NCBI RefSeq assembly: GCF_024679095.1
Contig: NW_026110828.1
Coordinates: 1-64,000 of the forward strand
Length of the DNA stretch: 64,000 nt
Source: Eriocheir sinensis
Lineage: Eukaryota; Arthropoda; Malacostraca; Decapoda; Varunidae
Reading direction: 5' to 3'
The notes below the pieces were generated by a model. The model was given only the letters and a program-made list of their open reading frames with translations, did not search any database and was not told the origin of the DNA. The position numbers and the translations under genes were made by a program. This document shows, piece by piece, positions 1-14,502 of the stretch. Positions within the stretch are counted from its first letter, which is position 1, and each line of letters opens with the position of its first letter.

Positions 1-166
1 CCTAATCATCTTTTCTCTTTACTTTGTCCAGCAAAATCAATACATACCTTTCTCCTATTCCACTTCATGTTTGTGTGTTTTTTGTGTGTTTGTGTGGTAT
101 GCATGTGTGTGTGTATGTATGTATGTTATGGGAAGCTGTAAAGAAAAAAACAATGAAAACAAACAA

Positions 167-170
<4 letters not shown>

Positions 171-204
<34 letters not shown>

Positions 205-244
205 TAGTTTCCCTTTCTCCCTCAATAAACTATCACCTCCATAG

Positions 245-309
<65 letters not shown>

Positions 310-370
310 ATTAACGATCAAAGAGATAAAAACAAGGTGATAGATGAGGCATTAACAAATTAGATAGAGG

Positions 371-455
<85 letters not shown>
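171..455. repeat. Three long GA/CT microsatellites
   Basis: (GA)n at 171-201, (CT)n at 247-307 and (CT)n at 372-455, followed by GGAA/GGGA purine repeats to about 660. Confidence 0.95.
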
Positions 456-457
<2 letters not shown>

Positions 458-847
458 GGGATGCTGGATGAGAAAGGGGGTGAGATGTATGGAAGAGAGG
501 GAGGGAGGGAGGGAGAGGGAGGAAGGAAGAAAGAAAGAAAGAAAGAAGGAAGGAAGGAAGGAAGGAAGAAAGGAAAGAAGGAAGAAAGGAAGGAAAATGA
601 AAGGAAAATGAAAAAAGAACAAGGGCAGGCCATGTATAAATAACAAAGAGAAAAAAAAGGAGGAAAAGGAAAAAAAAGAAACACAGAAAGAAAAAAACAT
701 TAAAACAAAACAATATGGGAAAACATAAACAAACAAACAAACAAACTACAAACAATATAAGTCAGAGTCAAAGTAACCAAAAACAACCAAAAACAGCAAA
801 AACAACAACGAAGAAAACAAAGTAGTAAGCGAAAGACAAAACCAAAT

Positions 848-848
<1 letters not shown>

Positions 849-913
<65 letters not shown>
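849..913 (+). repeat. (AC)n microsatellite
   Basis: About 32 AC units; 731-848 upstream is A-rich with AAAC repeats. Confidence 0.95.
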
Positions 914-918
<5 letters not shown>

Positions 919-977
919 ACGACGCATCTGCTCCTTAATTCTGTCAGTTCAAAATATCTTGGATTCCTGATTTACGA

Positions 978-1849
<872 letters not shown>

Positions 1850-1853
<4 letters not shown>

Positions 1854-2986
1854 TATTATTCAAACATCCTTCAGAAATACAAAAATGATAGAAAAAAATT
1901 AAAATGAATGCTAATAAATAAAAAAACACTCATTAAAACAGGCAAAAAAAAATAAATCACTTACTCATAACTAAATAAAAACAACAACACAATAATAAAA
2001 ACAAACTAAGGAAACATTATAATAAAACAAAGGAGAGAAAATAGCAAAAGAAATCAACGCATGTATATATAAACAAATAAACAAACAAACAAGCGGGCAG
2101 TCTTTTCCTCATCACAAACGCACAAAAATAAAACAAAATAAAGAGAAAACAAGAAAACAAATCGACGTATAAGTCTATTAGTAAAAAACAAACAAGCGTG
2201 CAGGTCTTTCCTTATCACAAACGCACAAAAATAAAACAAAATAAAGAAAAAACAAGAAAAAAAATCGACGTATAAGTCTATTAGTAAAAAACAAACAAGC
2301 GTGCAGGTCTTTCCTTATCACAAACGCACAAAAATAAAACAAAATAAAGAAAAAACAAGAAAAAAAATCGGCGTATACATCTATCAGTAAAAAACAAACA
2401 GCGTGCAGTCTTTCCCTTCCCTCTCGAGCGTCGCCGGTAAAAAGGTCAACATTAGCCTATAATAAAACTAATATTTCCCTCGGTGCTCGGCAAGGCAGGT
2501 GACTCACGCGCGCTGTTTGTTTGGTTCAAGAGGCGACGAGTGTTTGGTTTCGATCCGAGCCGCGCAGTGTTGCCAGCACGGACCCCCACCCCTCCACCAC
2601 CACCACCATCCCAAACAACAACAACAACAATACTATCACCACAACCACCACCACTATCCCTGTCACCACCACTACCATCACCATCACCACTATCATCACC
2701 GCCACCTCCAGCCTCGCAGTGATACCAGAACAGATTTGCTTCCTTACATAATTTATACTTTCGTTAGCTATGTTGACTTTTTTTCGTGCTTCTTTTGTTT
2801 CTTTCTTGTTTTCTTTTTTTGTCTTTCATTTTCTTTTCTCTTTCTCTTTTCCTGGTTAAGTTTTTTTTATGAATGTTAGGGGTTATATTTACTCTTTCTT
2901 ATATTTTATTTCTTTATTTTTAGATTTTTCATTTTCATATTTTTTTTACTAGGAGTATTGCGATAGTTAGTTAGTTAGTTAGTTAG

Positions 2987-3038
<52 letters not shown>

Positions 3039-3790
3039 CATCATCAACCCCATTACTAAGTTCCCTTTATCAAATTTTTTTCCACATTAATCTTAAAAAA
3101 AACTCTCCCTTACATTATATCCTCTTTTTTTTCGCTACTCCGATACTTTTTGTCTCTTGTTTTAATCTGACGTAATAACATTTTAATTGATTTCATTCCT
3201 TATTTTCTTGTTTTTAAAGGGGACGGAGGGGGGAGGAGGGGGACGGAATAGGGGGCGAAAGAGGGGGGTGGAACAGGGGGTCAAGAGGAGGGAGGGGTGG
3301 CGGGAAAGGGGGGTGGGCGTAGAGGCGGGGGCGTTCATGCGTGCGTACCTACTTGACATTTTGTTGTGTGGCTTTTTTTCCTGTTTTATTATTTTATGAC
3401 GCGTGATTGACAAGTCCGTGAATAATTTATACAATATACATTTCCCTTTTATTTACTTTTCAATGCGTGTTTTTTCCTGGCACGGTCATCTACGAATGGC
3501 TATTTCCTCTTTTTTTTGGGTGTGTGTGTATGAGATTTTCCATTTTATTATTTATTATTTTTCCGCCGCGGTGATTGACGTCTCGTAATATTAAAGTGGA
3601 GATGAATGCGGCCGCCACCGCACCCGCTGGGAAGAACCATCGCAGCGGCGGAACACGATCGGAAAATGAACAGCGTAACTCAAGCATATACGCGCAACCG
3701 AACCTTTAAACGAAAAATAATATAGCCTTCGTTAATACTCAAGGCATTAGAAGCAAAACCTCACATCTCCTCTCTCACTAAATCAGCTTC
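1850..3790. other. Intergenic: A-rich, then mixed sequence
   Basis: Outside the 2085-2415 array there is a CAC/CAA-rich stretch (2585-2710), T-rich sequence, (GT)n at 2991-3034, a G-rich stretch at 3220-3330 and complex sequence at 3380-3790. No coding or RNA feature recognised. Confidence 0.6.
2085..2415 (+). repeat. 102-104 bp tandem repeat, about three copies
   Basis: GCGTGCAGGTCTTTCCTTAT and CACAAACGCACAAAAATAAA recur; GCGTGCAG-type landmarks at 2093, 2195, 2299 and near 2400. Units 2 and 3 are almost identical. The minus frame 2054-2239 comes from the repeat. Confidence 0.85.
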
Positions 3791-3897
3791 CTCGAGGTTG
3801 GGCGTTCTGTATCGTCTCCGCCAGTTCTTCTCCCCCGCGCAGATGCTGTCCATATACAGGGGCCTTGGCCGCCCTCGTATGGAGTATGCATCTCACA
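3783..3897 (+). pseudogene. LINE reverse transcriptase remnant, upstream piece
   Basis: Encodes LGVLYRLRQFFSPAQMLSIY then RGLGRPRMEYASH, a motif string typical of the C-terminal part of non-LTR retrotransposon reverse transcriptases common in crustaceans. The frame breaks off at the His, where repeat A sequence begins. No intact ORF remains. Confidence 0.7.
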
Positions 3898-4143
3898 AAA
3901 ATCCCTTTAAGTCTAAGGCCCGTATTACTAAACATTCCGTCGCCCAAGTACACATATTTGACAAGGCTTTCGTAAGAGTTTTGGGCATTTCCAGGAGAAG
4001 TTTTATGAGCCTGGTGGTAGTGTGACCCTTCTTCTGTACCGTGAACCTAAAGAAACACTCATTATAACTCAATCGATCCCCTCTTTGATCTTTAGAAATA
4101 CTGATGTGAGAAGCGAGTATGTCTTTTAATTAATACCAACCTA
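3898..4143 (+). repeat. Insert splitting the LINE, containing dispersed repeat A
   Basis: Non-LINE sequence between the two LINE pieces. 3950-4070 aligns with the complement of 57510-57630 over about 120 bp (TTGACAAGGCTTTCG, GAGCCTGGTGGTAGTGTG, TGTACCGTGAACCTAAAGAA). Confidence 0.65.
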
Positions 4144-4560
4144 TCTAAGGCTCTTCGTCTCTTCAACTCCTCTCCTCTTGTTAGTAGTCTTCTATCTCTT
4201 AAATTCCTCCGCAGTGTTGCCTCTCTTTCCATCATCTACCGATATTTTCACGCTGACTGCTCTTCTGACCTTGCTAACTGCCTGCCTCCCCCTCCCCCTC
4301 CCTTGCACTCTACTCTAGCTCATCCATATACTGTCCAAATTCCTTACGCAAGAATTAACCAGCATCTTAATTCTTTCAGCCATTCATTGGTAAATTCTGA
4401 ACAACCTTTCTTCATAGTATTTCGTCCTGCCTACGACTCTCCATCCGATATTGACCTCTCTTTGGCCACTCATCTGTGCTTGTTTTTATAGGAGTAGTGA
4501 TTAATTTGGCTAATTTTTTTTTTTGCCCTTGAGCCGCTTCATTTACTGATAAAAACACCA
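4144..4560 (+). pseudogene. LINE reverse transcriptase remnant, downstream piece and 3' tail
   Basis: Resumes SKALRLFNSSPLVSSLLSLK, then SVASLSIIYRYFHADCSSDL and HPYTVQIPYARINQHLNSF, the thumb and C-terminal region of the same LINE type. The last part (after about 4380) has drifted. It ends in TTTTTTTTTTTGCCCTTGAG (about 4513-4537), the 3' tail motif also seen at 28700 and 59600. Frame is open only in part; it is non-functional. Confidence 0.7.
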
Positions 4561-4689
4561 CGATGCAATGCTCATAATGAATGGGCAGAGAAAGATAGAA
4601 AACAAGTCTGTAAAATTTGTCACGCTTACATAACAAGGAAAATAAACAGGAAACAATAAGAAACATAAAAGCACCAACAAAAACACACA

Positions 4690-5110
4690 CACAAAAAAAC
4701 ACTAAAATACTAAACACTCAAGTAAACACCACGAAACATACAAAAAAAAAAAAAAAAACACTAAACAAAAAGTAAAGAAAATACACCACAGAAAAAACAC
4801 ACAAGAAAAACAGAAGAAAACACAAAAAAACACTAAAATACAAAAACACTCTATAAACACCACGAAACATACAAAAGAAAAAAAAAACACAACAAAAAGT
4901 AAAGAAAATACACCACAGAAAAAAACACTCAAGAAAAACAGAAAAAACACACACAAAAATACACTAAAATACAAAAACACTTTAGTAAACAACACAAAAC
5001 ATACAAATAAGAAAACAAAACAAAATAAAAAGTAAAGAAAATACACCACAGAAAAAAAAACAAGAAAAAAACAAAAAAATACACACAAAACAAACACAAA
5101 CACACGAAAA
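4690..5110 (+). repeat. A-rich tandem repeat, unit about 127-134 bp
   Basis: GTAAAGAAAATACACCACAG recurs three times with AAACACTAAAATAC and AACACCACGAAACATACAAA between. Cys/Phe-rich minus-strand frames here reflect the A-rich composition. Confidence 0.75.
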
Positions 5111-5223
5111 CAAAGGAAAACAACACCGCGCAACACAACGCAGCACGCCCGGAACCGCTTAAAAAGAACTGTCACAAGAAAATCAAGCAAGCAAAAAACA
5201 ATTAAACGCAGACAGACAGACAG

Positions 5224-5225
<2 letters not shown>

Positions 5226-5304
<79 letters not shown>

Positions 5305-5492
5305 CACGGAGGGTCATTTTTCCTATCTTCATCTATCTATCTATCTATCCATCTATCTATCTATCTATCTATGTGTTTATCCATCTATTTGCCTATCTAT
5401 CTATCTGTGTGTTTATTTTTTATTGTTTTCTATATAATTTCTTTGTCTGTTTATCTATTTATCTCTCACTTTATCTATCTGTATATATCACA

Positions 5493-5548
<56 letters not shown>
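5226..5548 (+). repeat. Two (AC)n microsatellites and a TCTA tract
   Basis: (AC)n at 5226-5302 and 5491-5548, with (TCTA)n-type sequence at 5328-5400 between them. Confidence 0.93.
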
Positions 5549-5549
<1 letters not shown>

Positions 5550-5699
5550 CCCCCCCTTCCCCCCCCACAAACACAACCCCTGCCCCCCCCCCCACGTTCA
5601 CCTTCGCCGGCCGCCAATCGACACTCGGCCGGCCACACAACTGATTGCCTCCCTAATTGAACTGATCGCGGGCCGCCGACCTTCCGCGCCGCTGACTGG

Positions 5700-6150
5700 A
5701 CGGCCGAACGGATGAACGGGTGAAGGGATAAGTGCCTGGGTGACTGGTTGAATGGATGACTATGAATACAGGGATGACTAGATAAGTGGGGGATGATCGG
5801 ACTGCTCGGTGACTGGATGGATGCGTGCGTGGATGAACCAAGAAAAGACTAACTGACTGGGAGATGAAAGAATGAATGGATGACTGTCCGATTGGGTAAA
5901 TGGTTGAAGGAAGGAGTAGATGGATGACTGACTGGGAATATGGATGAAGGAATGACTGTCTGACTGGTTAAATGGATGAAGGAAAGAATAGATGGATGAC
6001 TGACTGGGAATATGGATGAAGGAATGACTGGCTGACTGGATGTATGGATGAGCGAAAGGTAACTAGACTGACAGACTTGGAATGTGGGTGAATGAACGGA
6101 TGGGTGACTGGCCAGGTGGAAGGGTGGATGATTGAAGGAATGGATGAAGG
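5700..6150 (+). repeat. Degenerate TGGATGA / TGACTGG repeat
   Basis: Irregular array of GGATGACTGACTGGGAATAT and AAATGGATGAAGGAA; one 72-76 bp higher-order unit is duplicated near 5915-6020. Confidence 0.7.
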
Positions 6151-6372
6151 GTTTTTGAAAGCGTTTGAAGGAAAAGGCGAAGGAGGAAGAAGAAAAGGAG
6201 GAAGAGGAAGAGGAGGGAAAGAAAAAAAATGTGGATGGATTTCATTTGCTTCTTCTTCCACTTCTTCCACTTTATCCCATATAGTCTCCACTTAATGTAT
6301 ATTCCACTTCCTACAACTTTTTTTTCTGTTTTTTTCCTCTTTTTCCTCGTCTCTCGGTTTCCTATAGTGATT

Positions 6373-6378
<6 letters not shown>

Positions 6379-6445
<67 letters not shown>

Positions 6446-6538
6446 AAACCAAAGCGTAAAAGCAGACAAAAACTCAACAATGACGTCAAGAAAGAACGAG
6501 AAAAAAAGGAAAAGAAGAGAGAGAGAGAGAGAGAGAGC
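6379..6538 (+). repeat. (AC)n and (GA)n microsatellites
   Basis: (AC)n 6379-6443; (GA)n about 6510-6538. A TGACGTCA octamer lies between at 6481-6488. Confidence 0.93.
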
Positions 6539-6654
6539 GGGTTGGCTGCATATTAAACGAGTGAGCCAGGTGTGTTGTTTCGGACGGCTCTTAGATGGTG
6601 TTTAATTCGCCTTCTGATCAATATGTGGAGGTGATCAGAGTGTGGCCAGGTGAA

Positions 6655-7020
6655 GGACGACAGGAGGGAGGAGGAGGAGGAGGAGGTGGAGGAGGAGGAA
6701 ACACACACACACACATACAGATGAGAATGAAAAAGGAGGAGGCTGAGGAGGGGAGGCAGGAGGAGAAGGAGGAGGAGGAGAAAGTAGATGTGGAGGAGAA
6801 CACAGGTAGGAGGGAAAGCAGAAAGAGGAGGTAGGAGGAGAGAAGAGGAGGAGGAGGAGGAGGAGGAGGAAGAGGAGGAGGAGGAGGAGGAGGAGGAGAG
6901 AGGAGACAGAAGGGATGAGGAGATAGGTAGATGAGGAGAAAGGGAACACAGGTGGAGGGGAAAGAAAGAAGAGGAGGGAGTAGGGAGGAGGAGGAGGAGG
7001 AGGAAGAGGAGGAGGACGAG
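6655..7020 (+). repeat. (GGA)n purine block
   Basis: GGA triplets with interruptions, giving poly-Glu or poly-Ser/Pro artefact frames. Confidence 0.9.
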
Positions 7021-7267
7021 ACGTTTAAGGAAAATGGAGATGAGAATGATTTGTTGATGTTTGTTTGTTTGTTTATTTTTTTGTTTGTTTTATCTATATG
7101 TGTAAACAAGAAAAAAATATTGCCATCTTGCTTACACATAATATCCGTAAAGAAACAAAATACAAGTTAAACCATAAAGCAAATGTAATGTCGAGCTACT
7201 TAAGAAAACAACAACAAAACAAATAACAAGAAAAAAATCGCCTTCAAGTAGACAGAGAATGCAGGAA

Positions 7268-7575
<308 letters not shown>

Positions 7576-7667
7576 GTTTTCTTGTTACATGCATATTTTC
7601 TTCATCACCTTTCAGGTCATCTAAATACATGTTATAAATCACCTAATCATATCCACCAATAATTTTT

Positions 7668-8600
7668 AGGAACATAGAGAACGTAGAGTGAGTCTGCAAG
7701 AGGCCAGTAGATTTATACAAGGCAGCTCCTGTGAACCCAACCTCACCTAACCTCACTGTCCATGAACTTTTGTACTGGAACCCCAGAAGGAACTGCCCAC
7801 CTAATCCTCACAATCTATGACCTACTGTGAATTCTTAGCTAACCTCACTATCCCTGAACTTGTGTACCTGGAACCCTGCAAGCCTAACCCCTGCCTCACC
7901 ATCTGTTGCTCTGAACCTATTTTAACCTCACGCCTATCCACTGACCTCACTACAGAACTGTTACCTAACCTCTATCTGGGCTCAGACCTAATCCAGCCTG
8001 TACCTCTTTTATCACTGGGCCTCTAGACCCAACCCCACTAACCTCACTATCCCTGTGACCTCATGAACCTAATCAACCCTGTATCACTATCCCATGACCT
8101 CCTGTAGACCTACTTTAACCCAACCTCACTATCCATGCCTCCTGTGAATATCACAATAGACCCTGGCAACCTGTACCTCACTGTCCCATGACCCAACTTG
8201 TGTACCTGGAACCCCTGTGAACCTAACCCCTAACCTCTCACAGGTACTGGAACCCCTGAGCCCTAACCCCACACCTAACCTCTATCTATGAACTTGGTAT
8301 ATAGGAACCCCTGTGAACCTAACCCCACCTAACATCTGTATCCATGAACAAAATTCAGACCTGTGGGCTAGCCCACCTGTACTCTATCTACTCAGACAGT
8401 ACCTGGGGCCCCTGAACTTCTTCACTAACCTCACTGTCCATGGGCAGCCTTCTTGGAACCTCAGCCTAACCCCAGCCTAACCTCTCTGTCCATGAACCCC
8501 TAACTAACCTCTTCTTGAGATGTGTCTACCATGTTAGCACCTCCTGGCAGAATGCCACACCAGGTCAGACAGCTCCAATTCATCACCTACTCTCCCCTCC
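7668..8600 (+). repeat. Dispersed repeat with internally expanded degenerate minisatellite
   Basis: Begins GGAACATAGAGAACGTAGAG then GAGGCCAGTAG and AAGGCAGCTCCTGTGAACC; ends CTAACCTCTTCTTGAGATGT and GTTAGCACCTCC. I associate these modules with a common decapod repeat, from memory. Between them 0.75 kb consists of diverged units built from CTAACCTCACTATCCATGAA, TGTGTACCTGGAACCCCTG and TGAACCTAACCCCACC. The open frame here (7817-8026) is repeat-derived. Confidence 0.6.
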
Positions 8601-8639
8601 TTTTCCCATAATCATCTATTCATCTATTCCTCCCAGTGA

Positions 8640-9640
8640 TTAAATCACATCTATACCTCTCTCTGTCCAGTCCCTCCATCTCTCTCTCTCTCTCCCAGGC
8701 TGTTCTTTTCTTTCTACTTCCTTCTTGTTCTCTCCTCCCTCCTCCTCTCTCCTCCTCCTCCTCCTTCTCCTCCTCTTCCTCTTCCCTTCTGTCTTCTCTT
8801 CTCCTGCTTCTTTTTTTCCTATTTTCTATTACTTCATTCATCTCCTTCCTCCTCCTCCTTCCTCCTCCTCCTCTTCCTTCTCTTACCTCTTCTTTCTCTC
8901 CTTCTCTTCTGCTCTTTTCTTTCTTTTTTTCATTCTCTTTTTCTTCCTGCCCCTGTTCCTTCTCTCCTCCTCCTCCCTCTTCTCTCCTCTTCCTTCTGCT
9001 CCCTTCTTTCTCTCCTTCTTCTGCTTTCTTCTTTTCTTTTCTTTCCTTCATTTGCTCTTTCTTCTTTCCTTCCTTCGTTCTCTCCCTCCTCCTCCTCCTC
9101 TCCTCCCTCTTACTCCTCCTTCTGCTCCCATCTTCCTGCCTCTCTCCTTCTTCCTTCACTTCATTCTTCCTTTAGCAATTTCACCTGTTTCCTTCCTTCT
9201 ATTCTCCCCTCTCCTCCTCTTCTTCTCCTCTTCTTCACCTAAAGCTTCCTTCCTTTTCTTTCTTCCCCTTCCCTCTTTTCCTTAACTAACTTCCTTCATT
9301 CTCTCCCTTCCTCCTCCCTTTTATCCCTCCACTCCCATGTTTGATGTTTTCTTTTCCTTCATAAATCCTGATTTTTTTTTTACTTTCTTTTGCTTTTCCT
9401 TGAACTCTTACTCTCTTCTTTCTTCATTATTTTTTTCGATTTTCTCCTCCTGTCTCTTCTGTCTCTTTCTCTCTTTCTCTCTCTCTTTATCTGATTCAGA
9501 CTTTTCTACCTTTGCCTCCTTCTTATCCTCTTTTCTCCTCTCTTCCTCTTGTTTTCTTTTTTATTTTCCACTTAATTTTTTCTCTTCTTTTTGTCCTTTC
9601 CCTTTCCCTTATATCAATCATCCACTTCTATTAATTAACA
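8640..9640 (+). repeat. 1-kb pyrimidine block
   Basis: Almost pure C/T on the plus strand (TCC, TTCC and CTT words). Open frames of 179-186 codons on both strands are composition artefacts. Confidence 0.9.
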
Positions 9641-10410
9641 ATTTCTGTCTATCTCTCCGTTCATCTCTCTGTCTGTTTATCTGTATCTGTCTTTCATGTC
9701 TGTCTGTAATCTATTCTTGGTCATCTCTGTAATATCTGTGTCTCTATTTCTTGGTCTGTCTGTATCTGTCTGTCTATTTCTCCGTCTGTCTATCTGTCTG
9801 TCTCTCTATTTCTCTGTCTGTCTATCTGTCTGTGTCTATTTCTTGGTCTGTCTTTATCTGTCTATATTTCTTGGTCTGTCTATCTGTCTGTGTCTATTTC
9901 TCGGTCTGTCTCTATCTGTCTCTATTTCTTGGTTTGTCTGTCTGTCTGTGTCTCTATTAAAAGTGTCTCAGTAATTTCCTGTCTATCTCCGTTCTGTCTG
10001 TGTCTATTTATCTACTTAGTCTGTCTATCTGTCTCTGTCTCTATTTCTCTTTGCTGTCTATCTGTCTGTGCCTCTCTATTTTCTTGGTCTGTCTGTATCT
10101 CTATTTCTTGGTCTGTCAGCATCTGTCTGTATCTATTTCTATAGTCTGGCATCTCCTATCTGTCTGTCTCTATTCTCTTGGATCTGTCTATCTGTCTGTG
10201 TCTCTATTTCTTAGTATCCTCTACATATCTGCCTCCCCTGACTCTTCAGTCTGTCTATCTGTCTGTGTCTCTATTTCTCAGTCTGTCCTATCTGTCTATC
10301 CTTCTATTTCTCCGTCTGTCTGTATCGATCTCTCTATTTCTTGAATCTGTATCTGTCATGTGTCACTATCTCCCCGTCTATCTATCTGTCTCTCTTTCTC
10401 TCTCTCCCTC
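9640..10410 (+). repeat. Degenerate (TCTG)n / (TCTA)n array
   Basis: TCTGTCTATCTGTCTGTG with TCTATTTCTTGGTCTGTC recurring irregularly. Open frames of Cys/Leu/Ser are artefacts. Confidence 0.8.
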
Positions 10411-11520
10411 TCTCTGAACCGCAATAGTGCTCAATTTTCATAATCCAGATGCCACTTGAGCTTGGGACTTGTATTTCATCCTTCATTAGTGACTTGCGGC
10501 GGCCGTGTACAAGGGGTTATGGCGAGGTTCCCGGGCCTGTGAAGTCAAGCTGAAAAAGCCACACGAATCATAATAATCCCTCTGTAATGGCGTTGGTAAG
10601 TGCGATCCGTCAACAGGAGGAACCACAACAACAACAAAATAAACAATGGTAATAATAATAGCGTATAAAAAGTGGATGGAAATAACAGCATAACAGGAGG
10701 AATAACAACAACGGGAGAGTTAACGAGTATAGGAATGATCGTCATTAAAGAGCAAAGAGGATAGATAAATGAAGAGAAAAGAGGAAAAGGAGTGAGAAGA
10801 GGGAAGAAGAAGAAGAACGAGAGAAAGAGAAGAAGAACGATAACGATGGAAATAACAACAATAACAAGAAGGAATAACAACAATGGGGAGTGATAACTGA
10901 GTATAGGAGATGATCATGGATTAAGTAGAAGGAATATTTTTACATGAAGGAGAAAAAAGAAAAGAGGAAGGAAAACAAGACAAAAAAGAAGAAAAAGAAA
11001 AAAGAAGAAGAAGAAGAAGAAAAAGAAAAGAAGAAGAAAAGAAGAAGAAGAAGAAAACATTAACCTACTACTACTACTACTACTACTACTACACACACAC
11101 ACTACTACTACTACTGCTACCTAATGAATACTACTGCACTACTGTTACCTGCCTACTACTACACTACTTTTAGAAGAAACAACAACGTCCTTAACAACCA
11201 TGTAACAACAACAACAACAACAAAATGATAGAGAAGATACATCAAAGAACCATATAACCAGCAAACAAACAAAAACAAACAAAACAAAAAAAACAAAAAA
11301 ATCAGAAAAAAAACAACACAATTAAAATAAAACAAATCAAGCGTCGCATCTTTTTTTTTTTTTTTTGCAAACATTTTTCCGTTTTTTTTTCAAATCCAGC
11401 CTACTGACAGGAAGGGGAAAAAAAAGTTCAGAAATACAATTATAAAAGCTTCGAAATGAGACTGGTACACTGATTTTTTCCATTTGGCATTTTTATATAA
11501 TTTTCACTCCTCTCCCCTCC
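10411..11520. other. Intergenic: short unique segment, then AAC/GAA/TAC repeats
   Basis: 10420-10600 is complex sequence without a recognised feature. 10620-11060 is A/G-rich, with two related segments (10682-10760 and 10840-10925, GGAATAACAACAA). (TAC)n at 11066-11160 and CAA repeats follow; then A/T-rich sequence to 11520. Confidence 0.6.
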
Positions 11521-11729
11521 TCCTCCTCCTACACCTCCTCCTCCTCCTCCTCTTCTTCCCCCCTCCATTGAAAAAACTAATATGTATCACTAGAATTACA
11601 TAGAAAAAGAGAGTAAGTGGTGGTGGTGGTCAGTGGTGAGGTGGTAATTAGTGGTGAGTAGAGTGAGAGAGAGAAAAAAGAATGGATGAGATATCATATT
11701 TTTTCTACTGTTCCCGTCTGCACCATTGA

Positions 11730-12630
<901 letters not shown>

Positions 12631-12639
12631 TGTAAATGG

Positions 12640-13240
12640 CAGTCAATTCTAACTTCAACAATTTTAAAATCTCATCTTTCTACTCCTTTACTTTCTCTTC
12701 GTATCTTCCTCTCCTTTTCTCTCTTCAATCATTCCATCCATCCCTCCTGCCTTTTCTTCATCTCCTCTATCTATTCCTTTCTCTTCTTCTCTCCTTCCTT
12801 CTTTCTTTTCCATTCTTCCTCATTTCTCCATCCTCTCTCTTCACTCTTCTTCCTTCTCCCCTTCACCTTTTCCTTCAGTCTTCCTCCTCCTTGTCAACTT
12901 CTCTTCACTCATTTCTCCTTCCTTTGCCTCTCCTTCACCCTCCTTCCTTCTCCTCTTCATTCCCTTCTTACATTCTCCCTCCTACTACCACTCCCCTCTC
13001 CTTCCTCCTTCACCTCCACCTCCTCCATCATTAGGAGATGTAGTGCCTGATCCTACTGGGCACTACAACGTTCCTATACTTGGAGGAAGGAGGAAGGAAG
13101 GAAGGAAGGAGGAAGGAAAGGAGGAGGAAGGCCGTTCAAAGTGTTTTAGATGCAGGAACAAGGAGTTAGTTCAGGTTTACTAAATATGTTCTTTTTTTGC
13201 TTTTAATTTTCATTCTCTCCTCTCTCTCTCTCTGTCTCTC

Positions 13241-13306
<66 letters not shown>

Positions 13307-13516
13307 TTCTTCTTTTCTTCTTCCTTTCTTTTTCCCTTATTTGTCTTTCCCTTGTTTCTTGATCTATCACTTCTGCTTCCTTCCTTCATATATTCTTCTC
13401 TATCTCACTATTTTGCTCCTTTCTTTCTCTTTCTCTCTCTCTATCTATCTTTCTATGTTTCTTTCTTCGTTTTCAACCTTGTGTATTTTCCATCTTTTCT
13501 TCTTTTCTTTCCTTCT

Positions 13517-13585
<69 letters not shown>

Positions 13586-13723
13586 TATCTTTAACTTGTC
13601 TCTACAGGTGATTGACTTCTACCCTCTTCGGCTAGCTCATTTGGAGCCCAGAGTAATACCCAGGTGCTTTACAAATAGCTTCTGGTAGCACAGAGTAGCA
13701 CAGGTAAGGTTCTTTTTCTCTAC

Positions 13724-13796
<73 letters not shown>

Positions 13797-14467
13797 ACTC
13801 CCCTCTCTCTCTCTCTCTCTCTCTCCTCTCTCTCTCCCACCCTTCCTTCTTTTCTTCTCTGTTCTTCCTTTACCCCACTCTCTCCTTTCCTCTATTCTTC
13901 CCCTCCATCCTTCTGCCGTCTTCTTCCAAGCCCTAATTCTTCCCATTCTCCATATTCCTCCACATTCTTTCATTTTTCTCTCCCATTCTCAGGTTCCTTT
14001 TCTCTCCGCTCCTTCCTTCCTTTTCTCTTAACTCTCACCTCCCTTCTTATCTTTTCTTCATTCTTACATCTTTCTCCATCTCATCCTTCTCTTTCTATCT
14101 CTTTCCTCCATTCTTCATCCTTCCTTCTTCTCTTCACTTTCCTTCTCTCCTTTCTTCCTTTTCCCCTCTTCTTCCACTCTTCCCTATCCTCCATTCTTTT
14201 TACTTCCCTCCTCTTCCTTCCTCTCCCCCTCCCCTACCCTCCCCTCTCCCTCCTTCTCCTCCTCCTTCTCCCTTCCTTCATCTGGGCTCAGCCTCCTACT
14301 GATTCCCTATAGATGGCGTATATCAGTTTTCCGTTAATAAAGATCGGATTCATCTATTAAGTATTTTTAATTAATTACACCTGATAGATTAGCTAGAACC
14401 GATACCTTCCATAATGCCTTCTCCACTTCTCACCTCTCTCTCCTCTCTCTCTCGCTCGCACTCTCTC

Positions 14468-14502
<35 letters not shown>

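Noticed and set aside
13609..13703. Exon-like segment between CTACAG and CACAG|GTAAGG
   Set aside because: All three plus frames carry a stop or fail to stay open across it, and the one frame that runs (to 13688) matches no protein motif. Splice-like borders next to (CT)n are common by chance.
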